Shown piece by piece: positions 34,522 to 44,288 of a stretch of 64,000 nucleotides of DNA; the first letter of the stretch is position 1, and each line of letters starts with the position of its first letter. Source of the DNA: an uncultured Clostridia bacterium (GTDB lineage Bacteria; Bacillota; Clostridia; Christensenellales; Aristaeellaceae); the NCBI GenBank assembly GCA_947165425.1, contig CAMVAJ010000001.1:62001-126000 (forward strand), written 5' to 3'. A model generated the notes under the pieces. It worked only from the letters and a program-made list of their open reading frames with translations. It had not been told where the DNA came from and ran no database searches. The position numbers and the translations under genes were made by a program.

Positions 34522-35974
34522 ATTGCTTTCGCTCATCAATTTCGACAATCAGACCAGCCGATCCGTAGCGCGGAAGCTTCGGGCTGAAGGGTATTTTTGC
34601 CTCGTCGGCGCGGCGGACTCCTCGGCGGAACAGTCCCTGGACGGTGAGATCAAGGGCCTTGTGCTGTGCGGAGGATCCACGGGCCAGCCGATTGCGATCC
34701 CTAATTTGCCGGATTATCTCTCCTCCGGGCTGCCGCTGCTCGCGCTGGGCGACGCGGCGCTGACACTGTGCCGCTACTGGAATGGGGAGACCGCTCCGTT
34801 CTCGGACCAGCCCCAGGCCGTGCAGATCGCTTTTGACCGAAACGATCCGCTGGTGGGGAAGATTGACCAGAGCGAGCGGTATTTGCCCGCGCCCACCGAA
34901 ATGCGTCCCGGTTCAAATTGCCGTGTCATCGCCACCTGCAATGATCACGTTCTCGGCATCGCGTCCGCAGAGTCTCCCGTCTTCGCGCTGGCGTTTCAGG
35001 TGGAGAACAACGATCCGGACGGGGCGTACATCCTCGTGCAGTTTGCGGACCAGATCTGCCGCTGTACGCCCTGGTGGAGCGAGAGCGCCTACATCGATAT
35101 GGCGGTTGAGGAGATCCGCATGGCGGCCGAGGGTGGAGACGGCTTATGCGCCATTTCGGGCGGAATTGACAGCGCGGTGTGCGCTGCGCTGGGCGCGAAG
35201 GCGTTGGGTGACCGCATGTACTGCCTGTTTGTCGATACCGGTCTTCTCCGGATCGGCGAAGCCGACGATGCAATCCGGAACATCCAGACCATCCCCGGCC
35301 TGCGCGTCCTCCGCGTGGATGCGCGGGAGGAATTCCTGCAGGCGCTGGAGGGCGTCAGTGATCCGGCTGAAAAGCAGCTCATTGTCTACTCCCGGCTGCG
35401 CGCGCATATGCGGCATCAGGTCAGTCAAATGGAGAATGTCCGGGTCATTCTGCAGGGAACCAACTATTCAGATGTGTTTGGCCGCAACATCTCCTTGAAA
35501 ACAGAGCTGCCCTCGGCGCGTGTGAGGCTCTTGGAGCCGGTGAGGTATCTCTTCAAGGATGAGATCCGTCGCATCGGGGAAGCGCTTGGACTGCCTGAGA
35601 GCTTATGCCATCGCCAGCCTTTTCCCTCGGCGGGTCTTGCGCAGCGCATCTATTCAGCCATCACGGCGGAACGTCTGCGGATCCTGGGGGAGGCCGATCA
35701 GATCCTTCGCGAGGAGATCGAGGGCGGAGGCTACAATAAAAGGCTGTGGCAGTATTATGCCATGATGGCGGATGACCCAATCCCCGGAGACAACGGCTAT
35801 ATCGTGCTGCTGCGCGCGGTGCAGGCCATGGAAAGCGGCGCGGTATCGGCCCGTCTGCCTGCGGATGTCGTCGAGCGGATCGCCTCGCGCATCCTTAAGA
35901 GCGAGCCGCAGGTGCGGCGCGTTCTGTATGACCTGACTCCGTCTCACACCTATGGGCGCGTCGAATGGGGCTGA
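34511..35974 (+). CDS. divergent GMP-synthase-like protein with an inactive amidotransferase domain
   Basis: 487 residues from ATG 34511 (ATG 34514 has the better 7 bp spacing to AAGGAG). It aligns end to end with GuaA: a Rossmann-like N-terminal half (LVLCGGSTG; GLPLLALGDAALTL), a PP-loop ATP pyrophosphatase (SGGIDSAV at 216-223, CLFVDTGLLRIGEA), and a C-terminal half (LQGTNYSDVF, RLLEPVRYLFKDEIRRIGEALGLP, RQPFPSAGL, VRRVLYDLTPSHTYGRVEWG). The GuaA catalytic Cys position holds Gly (about G80) and the catalytic His position Gln (about 163); the KSHHNVGGLP loop is missing and the PPgTIEWE end is changed. It may use free ammonia or act on another substrate. Probably not the cell's main GMP synthase. 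Confidence 0.8.
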   Translation: MMRELLSLINFDNQTSRSVARKLRAEGYFCLVGAADSSAEQSLDGEIKGLVLCGGSTGQPIAIPNLPDYLSSGLPLLALGDAALTLCRYWNGETAPFSDQPQAVQIAFDRNDPLVGKIDQSERYLPAPTEMRPGSNCRVIATCNDHVLGIASAESPVFALAFQVENNDPDGAYILVQFADQICRCTPWWSESAYIDMAVEEIRMAAEGGDGLCAISGGIDSAVCAALGAKALGDRMYCLFVDTGLLRIGEADDAIRNIQTIPGLRVLRVDAREEFLQALEGVSDPAEKQLIVYSRLRAHMRHQVSQMENVRVILQGTNYSDVFGRNISLKTELPSARVRLLEPVRYLFKDEIRRIGEALGLPESLCHRQPFPSAGLAQRIYSAITAERLRILGEADQILREEIEGGGYNKRLWQYYAMMADDPIPGDNGYIVLLRAVQAMESGAVSARLPADVVERIASRILKSEPQVRRVLYDLTPSHTYGRVEWG

Positions 35975-36082
35975 CAACGAATTCTTTTGGCGGGGCATCG
36001 AAGCAAAAGCAGGAAAAACCAAAAGAAAAGCGAAAGATATTACTCGGCCGGAGAGCCGTGAAATAAAACGGAGGTGCAATCA

Positions 36083-37087
36083 ATGAAAAAGCTCATCGTC
36101 CTTGTCCTGGCGCTTGCCATGTCTCTGTCGATCTTCTCCGTTCAGGCGGATACGACGACCAAGACGCCTTCCATCTGCATCGTTGTCGCCGGCACCCTTG
36201 GCGACCGCTCCTTCTACGATTCCGCCAACGAGGGCATTGAGAAGCTTGCGGCTGACTTTGGCACGGAGACGAACGTGATCGAGTGCAAGGAAGACGGCTC
36301 GCTCTATGAGAACGCGCTGTTTGAGGCCGCGGAACGCTATGATATCATCGCGGCGGTCGGCTGGCAGTTCTTTGATGCGCTGGCGGATGAGAACGGCGTG
36401 CTTGCCGCTTACCCGGACAAGAAATTCCTCTTCATCGATAACGCCCTGGATGCGATCCCGGCGAATCTGATGTGCATCACCTATGCCCAGAACGAGGGCT
36501 CCTTCCTGGCCGGCTATGTTGCGGCCTCTCTCTCCAAGACGGGGGCTGTCGGCGTCGTGGGCGGCGAGAACGCGGCGACGATCAACGACTTCATCGTCGG
36601 CTATGAGGCGGGCGCCAAGTACATTAATCCGAACGCGGTTGTGAAGCGTCAGTATGCCAATACCTACGAGGACCCCGCGAAGGGCAAGGAGTGCGCGCTG
36701 GCTCTGTACAACGATGGGTGCGACGTGGTCTTTGCGGTGGCCGGCAAAACCGGCGAGGGCGTCTTCGAGGCCGCCAAAGAGGCCGATAAGCTGGCGGTTG
36801 GCGTCGACGGCGATCAGAAGTACATCGATCCGGACCGGATCATCTGCTCGATGGTGAAGCGTGTCGGCCAGTCTATCTACGACGTGGTCGCCAATCCCGA
36901 CACCTTCTTCAAGGGCGGCGAGGTCTGGAACGCGGATATGGAGACCGGCTATATCGATGTCGTCTACGGAACAGAGGATATGCCGCAGCAGGTATCCGAT
37001 GCGCTCAAGGACGAGGTCGAGACCATCAAGGCCAAGATCATCTCCGGCGATATCATCGTCCCGACAGCCTTTGCAACCGAGGAGTAA
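36083..37087 (+). CDS. BMP-family substrate-binding protein of a nucleoside ABC transporter
   Basis: 334 residues with a signal peptide (MKKLIVLVLALAMSLSIFSVQA). PnrA/BmpA family: ICIVVAGTLGDRSFYDSANEG, DIIAAVGWQFFDAL, KFLFIDN, NEGSFLAGYVAASLSKTG, VFAVAGKTGEGVFEAAKE, VGVDGDQKY and SMVKRVGQSIYDVV are all family blocks; such proteins bind purine nucleosides. Oddly there is no cysteine lipobox at the signal peptide end, although the Gram-positive homologues I know of are lipoproteins. ATG 36083 follows GGAGGTG. A terminator separates it from the ATPase/permease genes that follow, an arrangement that allows extra binding protein to be made. Confidence 0.92.
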   Translation: MKKLIVLVLALAMSLSIFSVQADTTTKTPSICIVVAGTLGDRSFYDSANEGIEKLAADFGTETNVIECKEDGSLYENALFEAAERYDIIAAVGWQFFDALADENGVLAAYPDKKFLFIDNALDAIPANLMCITYAQNEGSFLAGYVAASLSKTGAVGVVGGENAATINDFIVGYEAGAKYINPNAVVKRQYANTYEDPAKGKECALALYNDGCDVVFAVAGKTGEGVFEAAKEADKLAVGVDGDQKYIDPDRIICSMVKRVGQSIYDVVANPDTFFKGGEVWNADMETGYIDVVYGTEDMPQQVSDALKDEVETIKAKIISGDIIVPTAFATEE

Positions 37088-37093
37088 ACCATT

Positions 37094-37140
37094 ACAGGCG
37101 TCGCAGCCCCAATTCGTGGCTGCGACGCCTGTGTTTTTTA
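37094..37140 (+). terminator. rho-independent terminator between the binding protein and the transporter genes
   Basis: 15 bp perfect stem ACAGGCGTCGCAGCC / GGCTGCGACGCCTGT, 9-base loop, then GTTTTTTA. Readthrough or the separate promoter at 37151 would supply the downstream genes. Confidence 0.92.
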
Positions 37141-37150
37141 TTGCCGCCTA

Positions 37151-37179
37151 TGGTCAAAACAGCCCAAATGTGATAGGAT
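37151..37179 (+). promoter_or_regulatory. possible promoter for the ATPase/permease genes
   Basis: TGGTCA (37151-37156), 17 bp spacer, TAGGAT (37174-37179) with TGA just before it (extended -10 like). Each hexamer has four matches. Confidence 0.45.
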
Positions 37180-37231
37180 AGGACCATGCAATCAGGATTC
37201 CTTTGCTCAGTGTGAGAGGAGTGAGTCAGGC

Positions 37232-38776
37232 TTGTCCGAAATACAGCATCCGCCGATCGTTCAGTTTTCACATGTCAGCATGCAGTTTCCGGGAGTGCTT
37301 GCCAACGACGACGTTACCCTGGACATCCGCCAGGGGGAGGTCTTTGCGCTGGTGGGCGAGAATGGCGCCGGCAAATCAACGCTGATGAATATCCTCTATG
37401 GTCTGAACACGCCGACCAGCGGGACCGTCAGCGTCAAGGGCAAGCCTGTGGATGAATTCTCGCCCAGCGCGGCGATCGCGCGCGGCATCGGCATGGTGCA
37501 TCAGCACTTCATGCTGGTGCCTTCCTTCACGGTCGCGCAGAACATCGTCCTTGGCGACGAGCCGCGCAAAGGGCTTTTTTATGATTTTGCCAGAACAGAT
37601 CAGATCGTGGAGGAGCTGGTCCGCGAGTACGGGCTGAAGGTCAACGCCCGGGATCGGGTGGAGGATATCAGCGTGGGCCTCCAGCAGCGTGTGGAGATCC
37701 TCAAAACCCTTCACCGCGGCGCGGATGTGCTGATCCTGGACGAACCGACCGCGGTGCTCACCCCCCAGGAAACCGATGAGCTTTTTGATGTCATCCGGCG
37801 CATCGTCAGGGAAAAGGCTATGACGGTCATCATTATCACGCATAAGCTCTATGAGGTCATGGCGATCTCTGACCGGGTCGGCGTGATGCGCAGAGGCCAG
37901 CTGGTCGGGGTCAGCGAAACAAAGGATGTCAACGAACGGATCCTCGCGTCGATGATGGTGGGCAAGGATGTCCTGCTGGAGGATCTGGACCGGATCGACG
38001 ACCACGATGACACGACCGCCATCGAGGTGGAGAACCTGCAGGTTATGGACAATCGGGGTCTTCCGGCGGTCAGAGGCCTGAGCCTGCACGTCGAGCGCGG
38101 CGAAGTACTGGGAATCGCCGGAGTGGAAGGGAACGGACAGAGCGAGCTCATCGAGGCCATTACCGGGATGCGCCCGATTCGCGGCGGCACGGTGCGGATC
38201 CAGGGCAAGGATATTCGCGGCATGACCACGGGGGAGATTCGGGCGCTCGGCTTGGCCCATGTGCCTGAAGACCGGCTTTCCACGGGCGTCTCGGCGCAAT
38301 CGGATATCACAGACAACCTGATCGTGGGCAAGGAGAAGCTGCCGCAATTCTCTCGCGGCAGGATCCATCTGCGAAAGCGGAGCATGCGCGCATACGCGCA
38401 GCAGCTCTTTGACCGCTACGATATCCGAGGCGCCGGGGTAGACTCGCTGGTCGGCTCGCTCTCCGGCGGCAATATGCAGAAAGTTGTGCTGGCGCGCGAG
38501 TTCTCCTTTGATACGCCTGTGCTCATCATCTCACAGCCGACGCGCGGCGTGGATATCGGCGCGATGGATTTCATCCATAGACAGATCATGGAGAAACGGA
38601 ACGCCTCCTGCGCGATCCTGCTGGTCAGCGCCGACCTGGATGAGCTGTACCGCCTGTCCGACCGGCTTGTGACCATCTTTGAGGGGAGGATCACGGGAGA
38701 GTTTAAGCCCAAGGAAATTGGCAAACAGGAGATCAGCCACTATATGACGGGTGGCGGAAGGGAGGAGCAGGCATGA
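37232..38776 (+). CDS. nucleoside ABC transporter ATP-binding protein (two ABC domains)
   Basis: 514 residues, single polypeptide with two nucleotide-binding domains as in NupA/RbsA. First domain is intact: GENGAGKST, ISVGLQQRVEILKTL, VLILDEPTAVLTP, and ITHKL. Second domain has the family's degenerate Walker A (GVEGNGQSE) with LSGGNMQKVVLAREF and VLIISQPTRGVD. The start is TTG 37232, 10 bp after AGGAG (37217-37221); no ATG upstream is in frame and the first in-frame ATG (codon 18) would remove the first beta strand. It overlaps the next gene by 4 bp. Confidence 0.93.
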   Translation: MSEIQHPPIVQFSHVSMQFPGVLANDDVTLDIRQGEVFALVGENGAGKSTLMNILYGLNTPTSGTVSVKGKPVDEFSPSAAIARGIGMVHQHFMLVPSFTVAQNIVLGDEPRKGLFYDFARTDQIVEELVREYGLKVNARDRVEDISVGLQQRVEILKTLHRGADVLILDEPTAVLTPQETDELFDVIRRIVREKAMTVIIITHKLYEVMAISDRVGVMRRGQLVGVSETKDVNERILASMMVGKDVLLEDLDRIDDHDDTTAIEVENLQVMDNRGLPAVRGLSLHVERGEVLGIAGVEGNGQSELIEAITGMRPIRGGTVRIQGKDIRGMTTGEIRALGLAHVPEDRLSTGVSAQSDITDNLIVGKEKLPQFSRGRIHLRKRSMRAYAQQLFDRYDIRGAGVDSLVGSLSGGNMQKVVLAREFSFDTPVLIISQPTRGVDIGAMDFIHRQIMEKRNASCAILLVSADLDELYRLSDRLVTIFEGRITGEFKPKEIGKQEISHYMTGGGREEQA

Positions 38777-39837
38777 AAAGCAAAGAGCGGCAGCAGTATC
38801 TGCTCTCGCTTGCGATCAGCGTGATCCTTGCGCTGATGGTCGGCGCGTTGATCATGCTCGCCACCGGCCACAATCCGCTGGAGGGGTACGGAGCGCTCGT
38901 CAAAGGTGCTTTCGGCACCCGACGCGCCTGGGGCAACACGCTGTACAAATCCTTCCAGCTCTGCATCACCGGCCTGGCGACGGCCATCGCTTCGAGCGCG
39001 GGGATCTTTAACGTCGGCGGCGAGGGCCAAATGTATCTCGGCGCTTTGGCTTCATGCTATCTGGGCGCCCGCCTCACGGGCGTGTCCCCGTGGCTGGCGC
39101 TGCCGGTCTGCTTCCTGGCGGCCATCCTCTCCGGCGCGGTTTATGCGTGGATCCCGGCGGTGCTGAAGGTCAAGCTCAAGATCAACGAAGTGATCACCAC
39201 CATCCTGATGAACTCCATCGCGATCTATTTCTGCTCGTATATGGCAAACGGCCCGCTGAAGACGATGGAGCGCGGCGTGAATACGGGAACGGACGCCATC
39301 GACAAGCTGTTCCGGTTCAACCGGCTGATTCCTGGCTCGAACCTTTCGGAAACCGTATTCTGGATCGCTGGGATCTCCCTCCTGGTCTGGTATTTGATGA
39401 GCGCCACCACCACAGGATATGAAATGCGCCTGACGGGCCAGAATGAACGCTTCGCGCGCTTTGTCGGCCTGAAGGCGGATCGCCTGGGCATTGCGGGCAT
39501 GCTCATCTCCGGCGCGATGTGCGGCGCGCTGGGCATGTTTGAGTGCTTCGCACTGCAGAATCGCTTTAAGCCAGACTTCTCCAGCGAGTTCTACTTCGAC
39601 GGCATGCTGGTCGCGATGATCATGCGCTACAAGCCCTTTGGCATTATCCTGATGAGCTTCTTCTTCGGCGCGCTGAAGATGGGCGCAACCGGGATGCAGT
39701 CCCAGACCGGGATCTCCTCCGAGCTGATTTTGATCGTGCAGTCGATCATTATCTTCTTCATGGCGGCTGAGCAGGGGGTCGTCGCCCGCCTTCAGCTGCG
39801 AAAGACGCGGCGCGAGCCGATCTCAAAGGGGGGCTGA
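38773..39837 (+). CDS. nucleoside ABC transporter permease, first subunit
   Basis: 354 residues, about nine hydrophobic helices, BPD_transp_2 family. Family-typical blocks: ATGHNPLEGYGALVKGAFG near the N-terminus, GIFNVGGEGQMYLGA, KLKINEVITTILMNSIAIYF, TGQNERFARFVGLKADR and the GALKMGATGMQSQTGISSELI region. Overlaps the ATPase gene by 4 bp (ATGA) and is 2 bp before the second permease, so the complex is made from one message. Confidence 0.92.
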   Translation: MKSKERQQYLLSLAISVILALMVGALIMLATGHNPLEGYGALVKGAFGTRRAWGNTLYKSFQLCITGLATAIASSAGIFNVGGEGQMYLGALASCYLGARLTGVSPWLALPVCFLAAILSGAVYAWIPAVLKVKLKINEVITTILMNSIAIYFCSYMANGPLKTMERGVNTGTDAIDKLFRFNRLIPGSNLSETVFWIAGISLLVWYLMSATTTGYEMRLTGQNERFARFVGLKADRLGIAGMLISGAMCGALGMFECFALQNRFKPDFSSEFYFDGMLVAMIMRYKPFGIILMSFFFGALKMGATGMQSQTGISSELILIVQSIIIFFMAAEQGVVARLQLRKTRREPISKGG

Positions 39838-39839
39838 AT

Positions 39840-40742
39840 ATGGACTGGAGCAGTGTTTTCAACGCCGGCACCCTGATGAACACCTTCAATACGGCGACGA
39901 TTGTCATTCTGGCCGGCCTCGGATGTCTCATGACCGAGCAGGCCGGCATGATGAACATCGGCATTGACGGGATGATGACGGTGGGCGCCTTTGTCGCCGC
40001 GGTTGCCTCCTGGGCCTTTAACTCCTGGGTGATAGGGCTGCTCTGTGCCGTGCTGGCAGGCTTGCTCACGGGGCTCTTCTATGGCGTCATGGTCGTCCGA
40101 TATCACAGCGACGAGTTCATTATCGGCGTCGCGTTCAATATTTTCGCCGTTGCGCTGACCACCTTTCTTCTCCGCACCGTTCTGTCCCAGAGCGGCTCCT
40201 TCCATCCCGCATCGGGCACGGTGCAGAATCTGCCGTATCTGTCCTTCGGCAAAATCGGCGGCAGTGATATCAACATCTCGCTGATGGTTCCACTGAGCTG
40301 GCTGCTGGTGGTGATCGCGCAGGTGTTTATCTACAAGACGCCGGCCGGATTCTGGCTCCATGCGTCCGGAGAGCATCCGGAGTCTCTGCGCTCGGTCGGA
40401 CGGAATCCTGAAAAAATGAAGTACATCGGCTCGGTGATCTGCGGTGTGCTGTGCGGCCTTTCGGGCGCCTATCTGTCGATCGGATACCTCTCCACCTTTA
40501 CGGAGGGCATGTCCGCGGAGCGCGGCTATGTGGCGGTGGCATGCGTCATCTTTGGCCGCTCCAACCCGGTGCGCGTATTTCTCGCGGCGCTGCTGTTCGG
40601 CTTCATTGACGCGGCGGGCATGCGTATGCAGGGCGTGATCCCGCCGACGCTCACAGCGACCTTCCCGTATGTCGGGACCATTCTGATGATGGTGCTGCTC
40701 GCGCTTCGCAACCAGGCCAAAAAACGCGGAAAGCGCGTTTAA
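39840..40742 (+). CDS. nucleoside ABC transporter permease, second subunit
   Basis: 300 residues, also BPD_transp_2 family with about eight helices. Conserved pieces: AGLGCLMTEQAGMMNIGIDGMMTVGAF, DEFIIGVAFNIFAVALTTFLLR, ASGEHPESLRSVGRNPEKMKYIG, and VACVIFGRSNPVRVFLAALLFG. Together with the first permease and ATPase it forms a heterodimeric importer for purine nucleosides in the family's known examples. A strong terminator ends the operon. Confidence 0.92.
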   Translation: MDWSSVFNAGTLMNTFNTATIVILAGLGCLMTEQAGMMNIGIDGMMTVGAFVAAVASWAFNSWVIGLLCAVLAGLLTGLFYGVMVVRYHSDEFIIGVAFNIFAVALTTFLLRTVLSQSGSFHPASGTVQNLPYLSFGKIGGSDINISLMVPLSWLLVVIAQVFIYKTPAGFWLHASGEHPESLRSVGRNPEKMKYIGSVICGVLCGLSGAYLSIGYLSTFTEGMSAERGYVAVACVIFGRSNPVRVFLAALLFGFIDAAGMRMQGVIPPTLTATFPYVGTILMMVLLALRNQAKKRGKRV

Positions 40743-40758
40743 ACGTTTGCTAATCAGT

Positions 40759-40800
40759 CACTGTATGCTGGCATGATCCCCGCAGCATACAGTGTTTTTA
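40759..40800 (+). terminator. rho-independent terminator of the nucleoside transporter operon
   Basis: 12 bp perfect stem CACTGTATGCTG / CAGCATACAGTG with a 12-base loop, followed by TTTTTA. Confidence 0.92.
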
Positions 40801-40933
40801 TGTCATGGAATATGCCAATCCTGAGGACAAAAGCATGATGCCGCGCTTGACGAAAGAATGCTTCTGTGGTAGGATACCGCCGGTGTCTTGAAGCTGTTTT
40901 TCTTAAGGAAAACACAAACGTTCAGAATGGAGC

Positions 40934-42049
40934 GTGGATGCTTTGCTGTACAGCCGTGAGGACGCCTGCCGCGCCTGGCTGATGTATGCCCGGTGTAGAA
41001 CGGAGCATCTGACAAGACTCCTGTCGGACTTTGAATCGACAGAGGAGATCTACGACCGGACCTGCCGCGACGGTGGAAAGACGATCAGCGCTTATCTGCC
41101 GCCTGCAGCCGTGAAGCGTCTGGTTCAATTCGCGTCGAGGGATCAGATGCATCAGATGCTGCTCACCATGCGCAAGCTGGATATGGGCATTCTCTCCTCA
41201 CAGGACGCGGCCTATTCAGACGCCCTTCGCTCCATCAACGATCCACCGCCGTTTCTGTTCTACCGCGGCGAAACCGCGCTGATGTCAGGCAAATGTCTGA
41301 CGGTGATTGGATCGCGGAAAGCGTCGCCCAAGGGAATCGCCTACTGCGAACAGCTCTGCGAGGAACTCAGCAATTGCGGCATTGTGATTGTCAGCGGCCT
41401 GGCCGTCGGCATTGATACCGCGGCGCACGAGGGAAGCCTGCGGGGAAGAACCCCCTGCATCGGCGTGATGGCGTGCGGCATGGATCTGGACTATCCAACC
41501 GCCTCCGCCCAATTGCGAGAGGATATCCTGCGTTCCGGCGGGCTTCTGCTGAGCGAGATGCCGCCGGGACAGGGGATATTCCGGGGAAGCTTTCAGTCGA
41601 GAAACCGGATTCTTTCAGGGCTGAGCCGCGGCGTGGTCATGATAGAGGCCCGCATCCGCTCTGGCAGTATGATGACGGTCCACCATGCGCTCGATCAGGG
41701 GCGAGAGGTATTCGCCTTCCCCGGCGAGCCGGGAACCACATGGTCGGAGGGCGCGCACCAGCTGATACGCGAGGGCGCGCGCTACTTTGTCAGCGCGTCG
41801 GATCTGCTGGAGGATTTGGGTTGGGAAAAGCCCGAGTCGGAAGAAGCTTTGACGCCGGAAACGGAAAAACCAGGGATATCACCGGAAATGCACAGCATTC
41901 TGACGGTGCTTCACCGGGGCGAGAAAGGATTTGACGAGCTCGCGCTGGAAACCGGTCTCGATATTCCCGTGCTGACAGCCTCGCTCTCGATGCTGCAGAT
42001 GTTTGGCTATATCAGAGCCCTGCCCGGCAAGAGCTACTGCGTGATTTAA
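40934..42049 (+). CDS. dprA: DNA processing protein DprA/Smf
   Basis: 371 residues. Loads RecA on incoming single-stranded DNA in transformation. Rossmann-like DprA core: CLTVIGSRKASPKG, IVIVSGLAVGIDTAAHEGSL, GVMACGMDLDYP, LSEMPPGQGIFRGSFQSRNRI-type block, VIEA-like VVMIEARIRSGSMMTVHHALDQGREVFAFPG, and a C-terminal winged-helix (FDELALETGLDIPVLTASLSMLQMFGYI). Starts: GTG 40934 sits one base after GGAG, too close; TTG 40943 has 10 bp spacing and may be the true start. First gene of the dprA-topA-trmFO-hslVU run. Confidence 0.93.
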   Translation: MDALLYSREDACRAWLMYARCRTEHLTRLLSDFESTEEIYDRTCRDGGKTISAYLPPAAVKRLVQFASRDQMHQMLLTMRKLDMGILSSQDAAYSDALRSINDPPPFLFYRGETALMSGKCLTVIGSRKASPKGIAYCEQLCEELSNCGIVIVSGLAVGIDTAAHEGSLRGRTPCIGVMACGMDLDYPTASAQLREDILRSGGLLLSEMPPGQGIFRGSFQSRNRILSGLSRGVVMIEARIRSGSMMTVHHALDQGREVFAFPGEPGTTWSEGAHQLIREGARYFVSASDLLEDLGWEKPESEEALTPETEKPGISPEMHSILTVLHRGEKGFDELALETGLDIPVLTASLSMLQMFGYIRALPGKSYCVI

Positions 42050-42140
42050 AAACGACGGAATCTCATGATCTGAGTGTATCATATCATATCCTGTATTTCA
42101 GACATGCAATCGATGTCAATCTTCGGAGGATAGAAAGCAA

Positions 42141-44288
42141 ATGCCAGCATCATCCAAGCAAAAACTGATTATCGTGGAGTCCCCCGCCAAAGCACGGGCA
42201 ATCAGCCGCTTCCTCGGGAGCGGATACAAGGTCGAGGCCTCCCAGGGCCATGTTTGCGATCTGCCCAAATCGCAAATCGGGGTGGATATCGAACATGATT
42301 TTGAGCCGAAATATATCACCATTCGGGGACGCGGCGAAATTCTGGCCAGGATCCGCAAGGAGGCCAAAAATGCCGCGAAAATCTATCTCGCGACAGACCC
42401 TGACCGTGAAGGCGAGGCGATCTCATGGCATCTCGCGCATGCGCTCTCGATTCCGGAGAACGCGGTGTGCCGCGTCGAGTTCCATGAGGTGACCAAAAAC
42501 GCGGTCAAGAACGCTGTGAAATCGCCCCGTCAGATCAATCTCGACCTTGTGGACGCGCAGCAGGCGAGACGCGTGCTGGACCGTTTGGTAGGCTATAAAA
42601 TCAGTCCGCTGCTCTGGGCCAAGATCAGCCGCGGACTGTCCGCCGGGCGCGTACAGTCGGTGGCGACCCGCATGGTGGTGTCGCGCGAGGAGGAGATTGA
42701 GGCTTTTATTCCGGAGGAATACTGGGATATTTCCGCCACCGCGCAAGCAAAGGCCGGCAAGGCGAAGACCGGATTCAAGGTGCGGATGGTCTCGATTGAC
42801 GACAAGAAGCTTCCGCTCGCCAACGGCGAGGAGGCGGATGCTGCGGTGAAGCGCCTGAAAAGCGCGGCGCTCAAGGTTTCCGGGATCAAGAAGGGGGAGA
42901 AGCGGAAATCGCCCGCGGCTCCGTTTACGACCTCCAGCCTCCAGCAGGAAGCGGGACGCAAGCTGAATTTTTCCACATCGAAAACGATGCAGATTGTTCA
43001 GCAACTGTATGAAGGCATTGACCTGGCAGGGGAGGGGACGCAGGGCCTCGTCACCTACATCCGTACCGATTCCGTCAGGATTTCAGACGAAGCGATGGCC
43101 GCGCTTCGGGAGTACATTCCATCCAACTATGGGCCGGAGCTTCTGTCGGAAACGCCGCAGATCTACAAGGGACGATCCAACGCCCAGGATGCGCATGAAG
43201 CCATTCGCCCCACAAGCGTGCTGCGGACGCCGGAGCAGATCAAGGACAGCCTCACCAAAGACCAGTATAATCTCTACCGTCTGATTTATCTGCGCTTTGT
43301 GGCCAGCCAGATGAAGCAGGCGGTATACGAAACGCTGACCGCTGATATCGAGGGCGACGGCATTCAGCTCCGTTTCTATGGGGAGCACAAGGTTTTCCCC
43401 GGATTCACGCTGGTTTACGAGGAGAGCATGGACGACGTGAGCGACCAGGCTGCGGAATCCAAATTCCCGCAGATTAGCGTCGGGGATGAAATCAGCCTCA
43501 CGGATGTTGCCTCCGAGCAGCATTTTACGCAGCCGCCGCCCCGCTATACTGAGGCGAGTCTGGTCCGCGCTATGGAGGAGAAGGGAATCGGGCGTCCTTC
43601 CACCTATGCGCCGACGATCTCCACCATTATGAACCGAGGCTATGTGATTAAGGAGAAAAAACGCCTGATCCCAACGGATCTGGGCCGAATGATCAACGCC
43701 CTGATGGAAAAGTACTTCTCGGATATCGTTGATCTCGATTTCACCGCGGATATGGAGAATCAGCTTGACGAGATTGAGGAGGGCAAGCGCCCCTGGAAAG
43801 AGGTCATCCGGGAGTTCTATCCGCATTTTGCCGCGGATCTCGCCGTTGCGGAGAGCGAGATCGAAAAGGTTGAGATCAGCGACGAGCCAAGCGATATTCC
43901 CTGTGATAAATGCGGCGCGATGATGGTTTATAAAAATGGGCGCTTTGGAAAATTCCTGGCCTGTCCGAATTTCCCGACCTGCCGCAACACGAAACCGGTT
44001 GTGAACTATCTGGCTGCGCCCTGCCCGAACTGCGGCGGCAGACTGATGGAGAAGATGTCCCGCAAATCCAAACGCAGGTTCTTTGGCTGCGAGAACTTCC
44101 CGACCTGCAGCTTTGTGAGCTGGGACGAGCCTGTTGCGGAGCGCTGCGAGAAGTGCGGCAGCTACATGGTCAAAAAGTACGGCCGAAAAGGCGAAATGTG
44201 GCGCGTGTGCACCAATGAAACATGCCGAAATCGCGTAGAGATCACGAGCGTGGAGAGAGGGGAAATCGACGACGATGCCGACGAGTAA
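42141..44288 (+). CDS. topA: DNA topoisomerase I
   Basis: 715 residues, relaxes negative supercoils. Toprim domain ([22 protein letters not shown]), catalytic tyrosine in [11 protein letters not shown], core blocks DAHEAIRPT and [26 protein letters not shown]. Three C-terminal four-cysteine zinc modules follow (CDKC...CPNFPTC; CPNC...CENFPTC; CEKC...CTNETC). ATG 42141 is preceded by GGAGGA with a ~10 bp spacer. The next gene, trmFO, starts inside its last codons (14 bp overlap). Confidence 0.96.
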   Translation: MPASSKQKLIIVESPAKARAISRFLGSGYKVEASQGHVCDLPKSQIGVDIEHDFEPKYITIRGRGEILARIRKEAKNAAKIYLATDPDREGEAISWHLAHALSIPENAVCRVEFHEVTKNAVKNAVKSPRQINLDLVDAQQARRVLDRLVGYKISPLLWAKISRGLSAGRVQSVATRMVVSREEEIEAFIPEEYWDISATAQAKAGKAKTGFKVRMVSIDDKKLPLANGEEADAAVKRLKSAALKVSGIKKGEKRKSPAAPFTTSSLQQEAGRKLNFSTSKTMQIVQQLYEGIDLAGEGTQGLVTYIRTDSVRISDEAMAALREYIPSNYGPELLSETPQIYKGRSNAQDAHEAIRPTSVLRTPEQIKDSLTKDQYNLYRLIYLRFVASQMKQAVYETLTADIEGDGIQLRFYGEHKVFPGFTLVYEESMDDVSDQAAESKFPQISVGDEISLTDVASEQHFTQPPPRYTEASLVRAMEEKGIGRPSTYAPTISTIMNRGYVIKEKKRLIPTDLGRMINALMEKYFSDIVDLDFTADMENQLDEIEEGKRPWKEVIREFYPHFAADLAVAESEIEKVEISDEPSDIPCDKCGAMMVYKNGRFGKFLACPNFPTCRNTKPVVNYLAAPCPNCGGRLMEKMSRKSKRRFFGCENFPTCSFVSWDEPVAERCEKCGSYMVKKYGRKGEMWRVCTNETCRNRVEITSVERGEIDDDADE

